A DNA stretch of 35,799 bases from Anaerolineaceae bacterium UBA5404 (GTDB taxonomy: Bacteria; Chloroflexota; Anaerolineae; Anaerolineales; Anaerolineaceae), in NCBI GenBank assembly GCA_002409625.1, contig DHNY01000008.1, positions 122,957 to 158,755 on the forward strand, read 5' to 3'. The number at the start of each line of letters is the position of its first letter. Positions within the stretch are counted from its first letter, which is position 1. Shown here in pieces: positions 23,541 to 31,077 of the stretch. The notes under the pieces were generated by a model, which ran no database searches, had not been told where the DNA came from, and worked only from the letters and a program-made list of their open reading frames with translations. The position numbers were made by a program, and so were the translations under genes.

Positions 23541-24194
23541 ATGGATAAAGAAATAACAGAAACCTTAAAAACACCTAATACCCTTATGGTAGGTGTGGTA
23601 ACCCGTGGGCAAGGCAGTCGCATGATGAACTTGCTTCGCCGCAGAGGTGCCCACTACGCGGTGTGTACTTTTGCTGAAGGCACCGTTCCAGGGCATATCC
23701 TCAAGATGTTGCAACTGGCTAAGACCAAAAAGGAATTGGTGCTTGCTTTTATCAACGACGAGATCGAAGACAATTGCTATCGTGGTTTAAGCATGGATCT
23801 CAAAATTGAACAGCCTGGACATGGTGTGGCATTCTCAATTCCCCTGTGTGGCAACCCAACAGCACCGGAAAAAACCGAACTTTCTGGCGCCTTGATCATT
23901 GTTGACAAAGGCAAAGGCGAAGACGTGCTGGATGTTTTTGATGACCTGGGCTTACGCGGTGGTACTATGCTAAGCGCTTATGGCGGCGCGTCCATCGCAA
24001 AGATCTTGTTCGATATGCCCGTGCAGCCTGAAAAAGAAGTTGTCTTCCTGGTTACTCCGAGTGAAAAAATAAAAGAAATGCTCACTTCCCTCGAAACGGA
24101 ACTTCAAATGAGCGAACCAAATCAAGGAATCGCGGTAACCTTTGCGATATCCCGCTCAATTGGACTTTTTACTGAGGCGAAGAAAGGAAGCTAA
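23541..24194 (+). CDS. Tandem PII-like regulator (two fused domains)
   Basis: 217 residues containing two PII-like ferredoxin folds, about 14-105 and 113-208. Both open with a beta strand followed by a glycine-rich turn (TRGQGSRMMNLLRRRGA, then DKGKGEDVLDVFDDLG) and carry a GG/GxxxxG loop where PII proteins bind effectors. It lacks the classical GlnB uridylylation motif, so it is PII-like, not GlnB/GlnK. It lies 27 bp after the DUF1538 gene and 1 bp before the next PII-like gene, so all three are one transcript. Likely binds a small effector and controls the membrane protein. Confidence 0.75.
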   Translation: MDKEITETLKTPNTLMVGVVTRGQGSRMMNLLRRRGAHYAVCTFAEGTVPGHILKMLQLAKTKKELVLAFINDEIEDNCYRGLSMDLKIEQPGHGVAFSIPLCGNPTAPEKTELSGALIIVDKGKGEDVLDVFDDLGLRGGTMLSAYGGASIAKILFDMPVQPEKEVVFLVTPSEKIKEMLTSLETELQMSEPNQGIAVTFAISRSIGLFTEAKKGS

Positions 24195-24195
24195 T

Positions 24196-24495
24196 ATGAC
24201 AAAACAAATGTTACTCATTAGCGTGCCTCTTGGCAAAGCCGAACGTGTTGTGCAACTTGCCACGCAAGCTGGTGCAAGTGGCGCCACCATTTTGCACACG
24301 CGCGAAGGTTTTGCTGAGCCCAAGGCCTTTCAATTAGAGCCACAACGCGATCTGGTGATGATTGTAACCAGCCCTGAAATCCGCGCTGGCATCGAAGAAA
24401 GCGTTCAACAAGGCTTTGACCAAACCATAGAATTTTATTGCTTGCCTATCATTGATTCGGTAGGTTTAGACCGTGGTTTACCCATAAAAGAATAA
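24196..24495 (+). CDS. PII-like regulator (single domain)
   Basis: 99 residues from ATG 24196, with GAAAGGAAG upstream inside the end of the preceding gene; a longer frame back to 24142 would overlap that gene and is rejected. One PII-like fold: strand MLLISVPLGKAERVVQLA, AGASGATILHTREG effector-side turn (about 26-39), then a C-terminal strand. It probably forms homotrimers or mixes with the double-domain protein. A strong terminator ends the unit. Confidence 0.75.
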   Translation: MTKQMLLISVPLGKAERVVQLATQAGASGATILHTREGFAEPKAFQLEPQRDLVMIVTSPEIRAGIEESVQQGFDQTIEFYCLPIIDSVGLDRGLPIKE

Positions 24496-24508
24496 GCTTA
24501 CTCACCAC

Positions 24509-24560
24509 AGCTGGTTCAAAATTGCCTGGTCACACATCGCCGTTTTGAGCCAGCTTTTTG
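24509..24560 (+). terminator. Intrinsic terminator of the DUF1538-PII unit
   Basis: AGCTGGTTCAAAA (24509-24521) and TTTTGAGCCAGCT (24543-24555) form a 13-bp stem with one G-T pair and a 21-nt loop, followed by TTTTTG. Confidence 0.88.
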
Positions 24561-24577
24561 TGTATCAAGAAAACTGG

Positions 24578-24583
24578 TAAAAT
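24578..24583 (+). promoter_or_regulatory. -10 box of the M1 peptidase lipoprotein gene
   Basis: TAAAAT preceded by TGG (extended -10). The inferred start is about 11 nt before the ATG at 24601, and no ribosome site is seen in that short leader. Confidence 0.4.
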
Positions 24584-24600
24584 AGTCTTTGACAACGCTT

Positions 24601-26106
24601 ATGAATAAGAATCATAAATTTTTACTCGTTATAGTCCTGCTCATTTTCCTTGCCGCCTGCGGCAAAGAACTTGCTGTTCCCACAGAATTACCTGCCCCGC
24701 AGGTCTCTTTGGGTGAACAAGGCACCCCCGAAACGCCGATAACACCAGATAATCTGGAAACTGAAACCAAGGAAATTGACGAAAGCAATCAGCCAGACAG
24801 CCCCTTACCTCCTCCGCCCGAGCACCGCACCCATTACAAACTGGACTTAATCCTGGATTATTATTCGAAGTATGGCACGGTTAGCGAAAACATCACCTAC
24901 ATCAACCGCAGTAACAAAGCGATGGATGAGATCTTGTTGCTGGTTCCTCCGCGAGATTTTCCGGATTCCTTTACTTTACAGGCACTCACTGGCGAGCATG
25001 TCAGCAGCTACCGTGACGAAAGCGCGCGCACCTGGGTAAAACTAGACCCACCCTTGCAACCTATGGAGACCACCCACCTCAATCTCCTCTTTAAACTGCG
25101 TTTTCCCCTTCATGAAGGCATTTTTGGGCACACCAACCGTCAACTCAATATTGCTGACTGGTATCCCTTTATTCCACCCTTTGATCCTGAAACCGGCTTT
25201 CTGGCTCACAATCGTGTAACAGATACTGATAACATCATAGTGGGCGAGTACCTCGTTCAAGAAATTGCTGACTTTGATGTGAGCTTGAAGCTCATCAATC
25301 AACCAGAGCTCATCGAAGTTGCTGCCAGTGCGCCAGCGGAAAAACGGGATGATGTCTTTTACTATTCGCTGCCTTTGGCGCGAGCATTTGCCTTCTCGGT
25401 GAGTGATAGTTACTTTGAGCATGAAATCGTGCATAACGGCACCCGCATCCGCACCTACATGTTTATGAACAACAAGGATAAAGGACCTGCACTCTGCGAA
25501 ATTGCGCGCAAATCGCTGGAACTGTTCGAAGAGCTCTTTTACCCCTACCCACGTGAAATGATTTCCATCGTTGCCGGCGACTTTTTGCACAATATGGAAA
25601 TGGATGGCATGTTTATGCTAAGCCACAAAGTAATCGATTTCTATATTGACGGCGAGAAAAACAATTTGACCATCCTCACACCTCACGAACTCTCGCACCA
25701 ATGGTTTTACAGCTTAATTGGCAACAACAGCGTAGAAGAACCCTGGCTTGATGAATCCCTGGCAACCTATATGGAACTGCTCTATTTTGAACGCTATCAC
25801 CCGGAATCAGTGGATTGGTGGTGGCGCAACAGGGTGTTTCAATACGATAACAGTGGCTATGTAAACTCAGACATCCACATTGAAGGCGGTTACCCAAAGT
25901 ATCGCGCGGCTGTATATCTGAATGGAGCAAAATTTATGCGGGATCTCCGCCAAATCGTTGGCGATGAAGCCTTTTTTGCCGCACTTAAGGATTATGCCTA
26001 CGCGAATATCTGGCGCATTGCCAGTGGAAAAGACTTTTTTGACGCCTTCGCTAAGCACAGTAACGCCAACCTTAGCGGGCTCCTCAACCAATACTTTCGT
26101 GATTAA
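24601..26106 (+). CDS. M1 family aminopeptidase-like lipoprotein
   Basis: 501 residues from ATG 24601; the TTG at 24589 is rejected because the ATG gives a standard lipoprotein signal with lipobox LAAC (Cys20). A Pro/Thr/Glu-rich linker (25-75) leads to an M1-type N-terminal beta domain and a catalytic domain with HELSH (362-366) and the third zinc ligand Glu385 in WLDESLATY, exactly 18 residues on. NMEMDG (331-336) takes the place of the GxMEN substrate motif, so aminopeptidase specificity may differ from typical members. It should act on the outer face of the membrane, perhaps supplying peptides to an amino-acid fermenter (inference). Confidence 0.88.
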   Translation: MNKNHKFLLVIVLLIFLAACGKELAVPTELPAPQVSLGEQGTPETPITPDNLETETKEIDESNQPDSPLPPPPEHRTHYKLDLILDYYSKYGTVSENITYINRSNKAMDEILLLVPPRDFPDSFTLQALTGEHVSSYRDESARTWVKLDPPLQPMETTHLNLLFKLRFPLHEGIFGHTNRQLNIADWYPFIPPFDPETGFLAHNRVTDTDNIIVGEYLVQEIADFDVSLKLINQPELIEVAASAPAEKRDDVFYYSLPLARAFAFSVSDSYFEHEIVHNGTRIRTYMFMNNKDKGPALCEIARKSLELFEELFYPYPREMISIVAGDFLHNMEMDGMFMLSHKVIDFYIDGEKNNLTILTPHELSHQWFYSLIGNNSVEEPWLDESLATYMELLYFERYHPESVDWWWRNRVFQYDNSGYVNSDIHIEGGYPKYRAAVYLNGAKFMRDLRQIVGDEAFFAALKDYAYANIWRIASGKDFFDAFAKHSNANLSGLLNQYFRD

Positions 26107-26118
26107 GAAAAAAGCGGT

Positions 26119-26138
26119 TCTCATAAATGAGATATAAT
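26119..26138 (+). promoter_or_regulatory. -10 box with abutting inverted repeat before the LysM/M23 gene
   Basis: TATAAT (26133-26138) is directly preceded by TCTCAT-AA-ATGAGA (26119-26132), a perfect 6-bp inverted repeat that could be an operator. No clear -35 box. Confidence 0.4.
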
Positions 26139-26195
26139 CTATCGTTAGTTTTAACTTACATTGCTGGTTATTCCAGGCAATAACAAGGAGTTATG

Positions 26196-27803
26196 ATGAG
26201 TAACTTAGATGAAAACAAAACAGGCAATTTAGCTGGATCTGACATTTCCAGTAAAAACAAACAAGACACAAACCCGGAAAAGGCTAAAAAGCCTTTTTAC
26301 AAAGAACCTATGGTTCTTGCAGCAATGGGGCTTATCTTATTGGCGCTCATTTTCGTGGCAGTTTGGGTAATTAAATCCAGAAATGACAAGCTAAACGAAC
26401 TAGCCTCTGCAACCCCAACCCACGACAATCATGCAACGCCTTTTGTTAAAAAGGTTACATCACCGCCAACAGTCCCACCAACAGAAATGCCAACGGTGGA
26501 AATTGTGGCAACCCCAGAACCCCGTACGGAAGTAATCACATATATTATCCAGGAAGGCGAAACGCTTATCGATATCGCTGAAAAGTTTGGTATTTGGCCA
26601 GATACCATTCTCTGGGCAAATCGCTACGAATTGGGCACGGAAGTGCGCGACTATACAGCAGGCAAGCAAATCTTTATTTTGCCGGTAAACGGTGCCTACC
26701 ATAAATGGCATGAGGGTGAAGGACTAAACGGCGTTGCCAAATATTACAACGTAACCGCGGATGACATCATCGATTATCCCGGCAACAAGCTCGACCGCAG
26801 CACTTTGGGTTCAACCTCATCGCCCAATATCCCAGCGGGAACGCGGTTGGTTGTGCCAGGCGGCACGATTTCTGATTATTTCGCGGATGATGCCTTGCTC
26901 TACTATGCTGCGGTGAAAAAAATCCGCTCATTGCCTTTGGGCACTCCCGAAACGCATCCTGAACCACGTCAAGAACTAATCGCTTACAAAGCCCAAGAAT
27001 CTGACTCAATCTTTAGCATCGCGGAATCGTTTGGCTTAGAGCCGGAAACCGTGCTGTGGGCAAACCGTTACATCATCGGTGACACTCCTGACGGCATTAG
27101 CCCCGGACAATTACTCATGATTTTGCCTGAAGATGGTGTTTTGCACGCTTGGTCCTATGGTGAAGGATTAAACGCGGTTTCCCGTGCTTATGGCGTAAGC
27201 CCTGAAGAGATTCTGGCAGAGCCGATGAACCAGGTTGACAAAGAAGAGATTGGTGATTTTAGCCTGCCAAGTATCGCCACGGGTACTTTCTTCTATATCC
27301 CTGGTGGCAAGGGCTCTACGCCCAACTGGGTTTCATACGTTTCTGTGCCAAATGATCCTAGTTTACGCCGTGCGAATGTTTCATATCTTGGCGCATTCTC
27401 GTGTTACAGTTCATCCACCTTACAAGGCAGTGGATCATGGCAATTACCAACCGGAAGCAAATATATTTCTGGTTATGAGTACAACCCGCCAGTGCACAAC
27501 GGTTTGGACTACGGTGGTAAACCCGGCACGCCTTTGATGGCTGCTGACAGTGGTGTCATCATTTACGCCGGTTGGTCGGACCGTGGTTATGGCAACACGG
27601 TTGTCATTGATCACCTCAACGGCTACATCAGCCTTTATGCGCACATTTTGGATGGCGGCATCAATGTCTTGTGTGGTCAAGCCGTGTATGGCGGTACCGT
27701 TATCGGCTATATGGGATCAACGGGTAAATCAACCGGTGCGCATCTGCACTTTGAAATCCGTTATAACGGCTCACCCGTCAACCCTCACAGCTTTGGCCTT
27801 TAG
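26196..27803 (+). CDS. Membrane-anchored LysM and M23 peptidase
   Basis: 535 residues. ATG 26196 is preferred to 26193 because AAGGAG (26185-26190) is then 5 nt away. In order: charged cytoplasmic N terminus, one transmembrane helix (38-60), a Thr/Pro linker, a LysM pair (115-221), a second LysM pair (262-369) clearly duplicated from the first, and a C-terminal M23 domain with zinc ligands His434, Asp438 and His518 and catalytic His483 in YAH. It should bind and cut peptidoglycan cross-bridges outside the cell. A bidirectional terminator separates it from the convergent paralogue cluster. Confidence 0.9.
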   Translation: MSNLDENKTGNLAGSDISSKNKQDTNPEKAKKPFYKEPMVLAAMGLILLALIFVAVWVIKSRNDKLNELASATPTHDNHATPFVKKVTSPPTVPPTEMPTVEIVATPEPRTEVITYIIQEGETLIDIAEKFGIWPDTILWANRYELGTEVRDYTAGKQIFILPVNGAYHKWHEGEGLNGVAKYYNVTADDIIDYPGNKLDRSTLGSTSSPNIPAGTRLVVPGGTISDYFADDALLYYAAVKKIRSLPLGTPETHPEPRQELIAYKAQESDSIFSIAESFGLEPETVLWANRYIIGDTPDGISPGQLLMILPEDGVLHAWSYGEGLNAVSRAYGVSPEEILAEPMNQVDKEEIGDFSLPSIATGTFFYIPGGKGSTPNWVSYVSVPNDPSLRRANVSYLGAFSCYSSSTLQGSGSWQLPTGSKYISGYEYNPPVHNGLDYGGKPGTPLMAADSGVIIYAGWSDRGYGNTVVIDHLNGYISLYAHILDGGINVLCGQAVYGGTVIGYMGSTGKSTGAHLHFEIRYNGSPVNPHSFGL

Positions 27804-27826
27804 GCATCAAAGCAAATAAACAAAAT

Positions 27827-27865
27827 AAAAAGCCAGCTTAGCTAAAATGCAAGCTGGCTTTTTTT
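27827..27865. terminator. Bidirectional intrinsic terminator between convergent M23 genes
   Basis: AAAAAGCCAGCTT (27827-27839) pairs perfectly over 13 bp with AAGCTGGCTTTTT (27851-27863), with T-runs on both strands. Confidence 0.95.
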
Positions 27866-27892
27866 CTACGAAGGTTGAATTCAATCATCCAC

Positions 27893-29299
27893 TCAAGGCT
27901 GATTGTTTGGCAAGAGCTCACCATCCAAAGGCGTCCAACCAGAAAGGGTAAAAGGCAGCGCGTCCAGCGTGGCGGGCATCCATTGCCCATTGTATTTTCT
28001 GGCAACTTGCAGTCCCAGGTTGCTGATTTTATCTGCCACACAATTGGCTCTGCCTAGCTGATTGCCTTGCAGTAGAACCTCATCCTGCGTTGCGCGACCA
28101 TCGTTCGCCAGCGCCGTGTACACCACCACCCAACCAGTGCGCTCATCACCATCGCCATCCAAATCAAGCACAACGGTGCCAAACTCACTGCGTGCCACAA
28201 TTCCATCTGCCACGGCAATCGTGGCGGAATTTGTGCGGCTACATATTTGACTGTCGCCAGTCGGCGTAAACAAAATGGAAGACCATGTTTTTCCAGAAGC
28301 CCAAATGCTTTCTTCAACCCCAGCAAAAGACCATACACCAGGCTCCATAAAAGGCAAAATCATCTCCGGTTGCCTAAGACTACCCGGTATTTGCCCTTCC
28401 TCATTTTGCCAGGGGTTGCCAAACATCCCCATGTAGGTTCGTGCCAAGCCATCCGGACCAATCGCTTTTTGGTAAGCATCCCCTTCCAGAAGTTTGGAAA
28501 AGTACACATGGAACGCGACTGTTGCCGCATTTTGCCAGGGGTCAATATTTTCAACCAAGCCATCTCTGCCCACAAACTGCTCAAGCTTCATGTTGCTGTA
28601 ATCGTAAAAAGCAGCGTTTAAGGCATTTGCCGCATGCGAAAGCTGCGCCATGAAATTGGACTGAACGTGTCTAAAACCCAATAGTCCAGCTTCCACGTTC
28701 AAGGGCTTTTCAGGCTGGCTAAGGGCACCGGTTTGAAACTCAATCAAGACCAACAATACTCTCGGGCTAATGCTGAACCTTTGGGCAAAATAGTTGATGA
28801 TTTGTGGCGCGGTTTTTGTCTGCCCATCAAGTTTTGCACTGTAATTTTTAAACCAACCAGGCGTTGAGCTGAGAAAAGTTTCAACACCAAAGCCGATTGA
28901 AGCCGGGCCATTAACAAATAGAGCATCCGGCAAAATCTGATACGAACTACCCCAAAAAGGTTTGTAATAAATGGGCATTTTCATCGCATAGCCCTGAGGC
29001 AAGGTGGTGATGTCTTTTGGGATTTCAGGATTATGAAAAAGAATTTCGTGTTTCGCGCAACCAAACCGCCATGCAAGGTAAGCCAGATTGTCACCACTTT
29101 GCACGGTATAGTCCACCAGCGTGCCTGGCGTATAAACCGGACGTCCTGTGGATGTGCTTTCTATAATGGGTGTTTCAGGTTGTTCTTGTTCAGGTGGTGT
29201 AACAATATATTGCGAACGACTGGGCACGCAAGCAATCAAAACGCTTAGGAAAATAATCAGAAAAATCGCGCATGAGAGAGCGTTGGAAAACTTTTTCAC
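27893..29299 (-). CDS. LysM lipoprotein with degenerate M23-like domain (pseudoenzyme)
   Basis: 468 residues starting at GTG 29299. Lipobox LIAC puts the lipid on Cys24. A LysM (about 63-111), a helical middle region and an M23-like C terminus align with the next two genes upstream. By that alignment every zinc or catalytic position is lost: the first His is Glu329/330, the zinc Asp is Leu343, the active-site His is Ala396 and the HxH pair is Gly429/Gln431. The rest of the fold, including the DLDGDGDE loop (379-386) and the Cys353/Cys420 pair, is kept and the frame is open, which points to a retained non-enzymatic role such as activating or anchoring a partner hydrolase. Confidence 0.8.
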   Translation of the reverse strand: MKKFSNALSCAIFLIIFLSVLIACVPSRSQYIVTPPEQEQPETPIIESTSTGRPVYTPGTLVDYTVQSGDNLAYLAWRFGCAKHEILFHNPEIPKDITTLPQGYAMKMPIYYKPFWGSSYQILPDALFVNGPASIGFGVETFLSSTPGWFKNYSAKLDGQTKTAPQIINYFAQRFSISPRVLLVLIEFQTGALSQPEKPLNVEAGLLGFRHVQSNFMAQLSHAANALNAAFYDYSNMKLEQFVGRDGLVENIDPWQNAATVAFHVYFSKLLEGDAYQKAIGPDGLARTYMGMFGNPWQNEEGQIPGSLRQPEMILPFMEPGVWSFAGVEESIWASGKTWSSILFTPTGDSQICSRTNSATIAVADGIVARSEFGTVVLDLDGDGDERTGWVVVYTALANDGRATQDEVLLQGNQLGRANCVADKISNLGLQVARKYNGQWMPATLDALPFTLSGWTPLDGELLPNNQP

Positions 29300-29325
29300 G
29301 TGTTTATCCCATAGAGTAAATGCCC

Positions 29326-31077
29326 TTAACGTTGGATCTCCGAAGATTCATCGCCGGTTACATCCGCTCTAACAATCTCGTTGCCTTTGACTAGCCAACC
29401 GCCAGTTGAAATGGGGTTCCACACAGCACGCCAACCGCTCAAAACAAATGGCATTGGACCATCAGCGACCACCCACTCACCATTATATTTTCGGGTAATG
29501 TGCAGGTGGGTTCCAGTAGAGATACCACCCTCGCAACTCGGATGACCAATGCGATCACCCGCGTTCACCCAGGTTCCCAAGGGAATGCGATTGCGCGTGG
29601 CGATATGCAGGTAAACAATAACCCAACCGGTTTGCTCATTTCCGTCACCGTCCATATCCACAACAACGGTACCATCTTCAGAACGAACCACCAAACCTTC
29701 AGATGAAGCTGTAACCCATGAATAGCTGTCCACACAGCCCGCTTCTAACTTGGGTGGAGCAAAGTCAAGTGCTGCTCTCACATTGGCAGCGCCCCAGGCT
29801 GCGTGAGGTCCGTTGGTTAATTTCCAGCGGATACCAGCTTCAAAGGGCAAAAGGAGTTCGGGTTGGACCACGTCAGAGCTAATCAATGGCTCATGTATGG
29901 CAGCGATACGCCATGGATCACCAAACATGTAATCATAAAGCGCGGGCAGGTTGTTTTCACCATAGATTTTTGCCTCCCAGTCTGCTCTGGTGTTTTGGCT
30001 GGCAAAAAATTGCATCAAGGCAACGCTACCAGGGTTGAGTTCGGCAGCCAGGCGCAAGGTTTGCCCATCTCTAAAAGTCAAGACAACGGTGCGTCCTTCG
30101 CGCCAGCCGTAATAACCTTGCCCCAAAATTCCCGCAGCTTGTTCCAATTGGAAAAACAATCCAGGTTTATCAATTTTTCTAATGCCCAAAGGAAAGGCTT
30201 TGGCATTAGGTGAATTAGGGCTTCCATAAACCCAGCCACTTTCATATTCCAGCAATGCCAACAAAAGTTTGGGGTGGATTGAGAACTCGCGGGATACTTT
30301 TTCAATAATCTGTGCGCCACTCATCACGCCCAAGTCATAAACCTGCTCGCTAAACTGAGCTAAATACCCGCCGGCATTGTTTACAAAGGTCTCAATGTCA
30401 AAACCAACAGCAGAAGGTGAATTGACCACCTCACTGTCTGGAAAAACTTTTTCATTAGATGTGGTTTCGCCCAAGCGACTGTGCACAAAAAGCACCTGAC
30501 CTTCAGGGATCAGCTGGTCTGGCTCGAATTGGGGTCGGCTCAATATTTCATCCACGCGCACACCAAAGCGAACCGCCAAAACGCCTATGCTATCGCCACT
30601 TTGGGCAAAATAGGTTGTTGGCACGCTTTCGATATAGGCATTCAAGCGTTCCTGGGTTGGTTGAGTGGGATCCTCTTCAACTGTTTCACTTTCTTCCTGA
30701 TTAGGAACCGCTGTTTCCAAAGCAACTGATGCGGTGTCAAGGTTTTCTTCGGCTTCTTCGTGGATCTCAGCCGCTTCACCTGCTTCCAGGGCTTGCTGAA
30801 GCTTGCTGGCATCCAATTTTGGATTAATTTCAAGCAATCCGGCAGAGGGCACGTCATCGATCATGGCCGCTTGTGGTGAGCGATTACGCCCAACCTGGAA
30901 AATAAAGGTCCCAAGCACAATAAAGGTAATGGCAGACCACACTAATAGAATGCGCTGCCTGGTTTGCCTTTTTTTCGCTTTTTTCTGTTCGTTTTTACGA
31001 CTAGCGTCCAATTTCGTTGAAATGGGAACGGCCATTGTAAGCTTCAATTCTCTTTCCATTTTTTTCCAAGTATCCAT
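29326..31077 (-). CDS. Membrane-anchored LysM and M23 peptidase, paralogue 2
   Basis: 583 residues from ATG 31077, which overlaps the upstream gene by 77 bp; later starts at 31059 or 31035 cannot be excluded. A basic cytoplasmic tail, one transmembrane helix (43-62), an acidic linker, a LysM (155-201), a helical region (about 255-400) containing LLLALLEYESGW, and an M23 domain with His425, Asp438, His491 and His524/His526 all intact. The DMDGDGNE loop (474-481) replaces the usual tight turn in the M23 sheet. It should be an active extracellular endopeptidase. Three paralogues are in tandem on this strand. Confidence 0.85.
   Translation of the reverse strand: MDTWKKMERELKLTMAVPISTKLDASRKNEQKKAKKRQTRQRILLVWSAITFIVLGTFIFQVGRNRSPQAAMIDDVPSAGLLEINPKLDASKLQQALEAGEAAEIHEEAEENLDTASVALETAVPNQEESETVEEDPTQPTQERLNAYIESVPTTYFAQSGDSIGVLAVRFGVRVDEILSRPQFEPDQLIPEGQVLFVHSRLGETTSNEKVFPDSEVVNSPSAVGFDIETFVNNAGGYLAQFSEQVYDLGVMSGAQIIEKVSREFSIHPKLLLALLEYESGWVYGSPNSPNAKAFPLGIRKIDKPGLFFQLEQAAGILGQGYYGWREGRTVVLTFRDGQTLRLAAELNPGSVALMQFFASQNTRADWEAKIYGENNLPALYDYMFGDPWRIAAIHEPLISSDVVQPELLLPFEAGIRWKLTNGPHAAWGAANVRAALDFAPPKLEAGCVDSYSWVTASSEGLVVRSEDGTVVVDMDGDGNEQTGWVIVYLHIATRNRIPLGTWVNAGDRIGHPSCEGGISTGTHLHITRKYNGEWVVADGPMPFVLSGWRAVWNPISTGGWLVKGNEIVRADVTGDESSEIQR

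Noticed and set aside
27893..29299. Pseudogene call for the third M23 paralogue
   Set aside because: The frame is open for 468 codons, lipobox, LysM and cysteine pair are kept; only catalytic residues are gone, so a functional pseudoenzyme is the better description.
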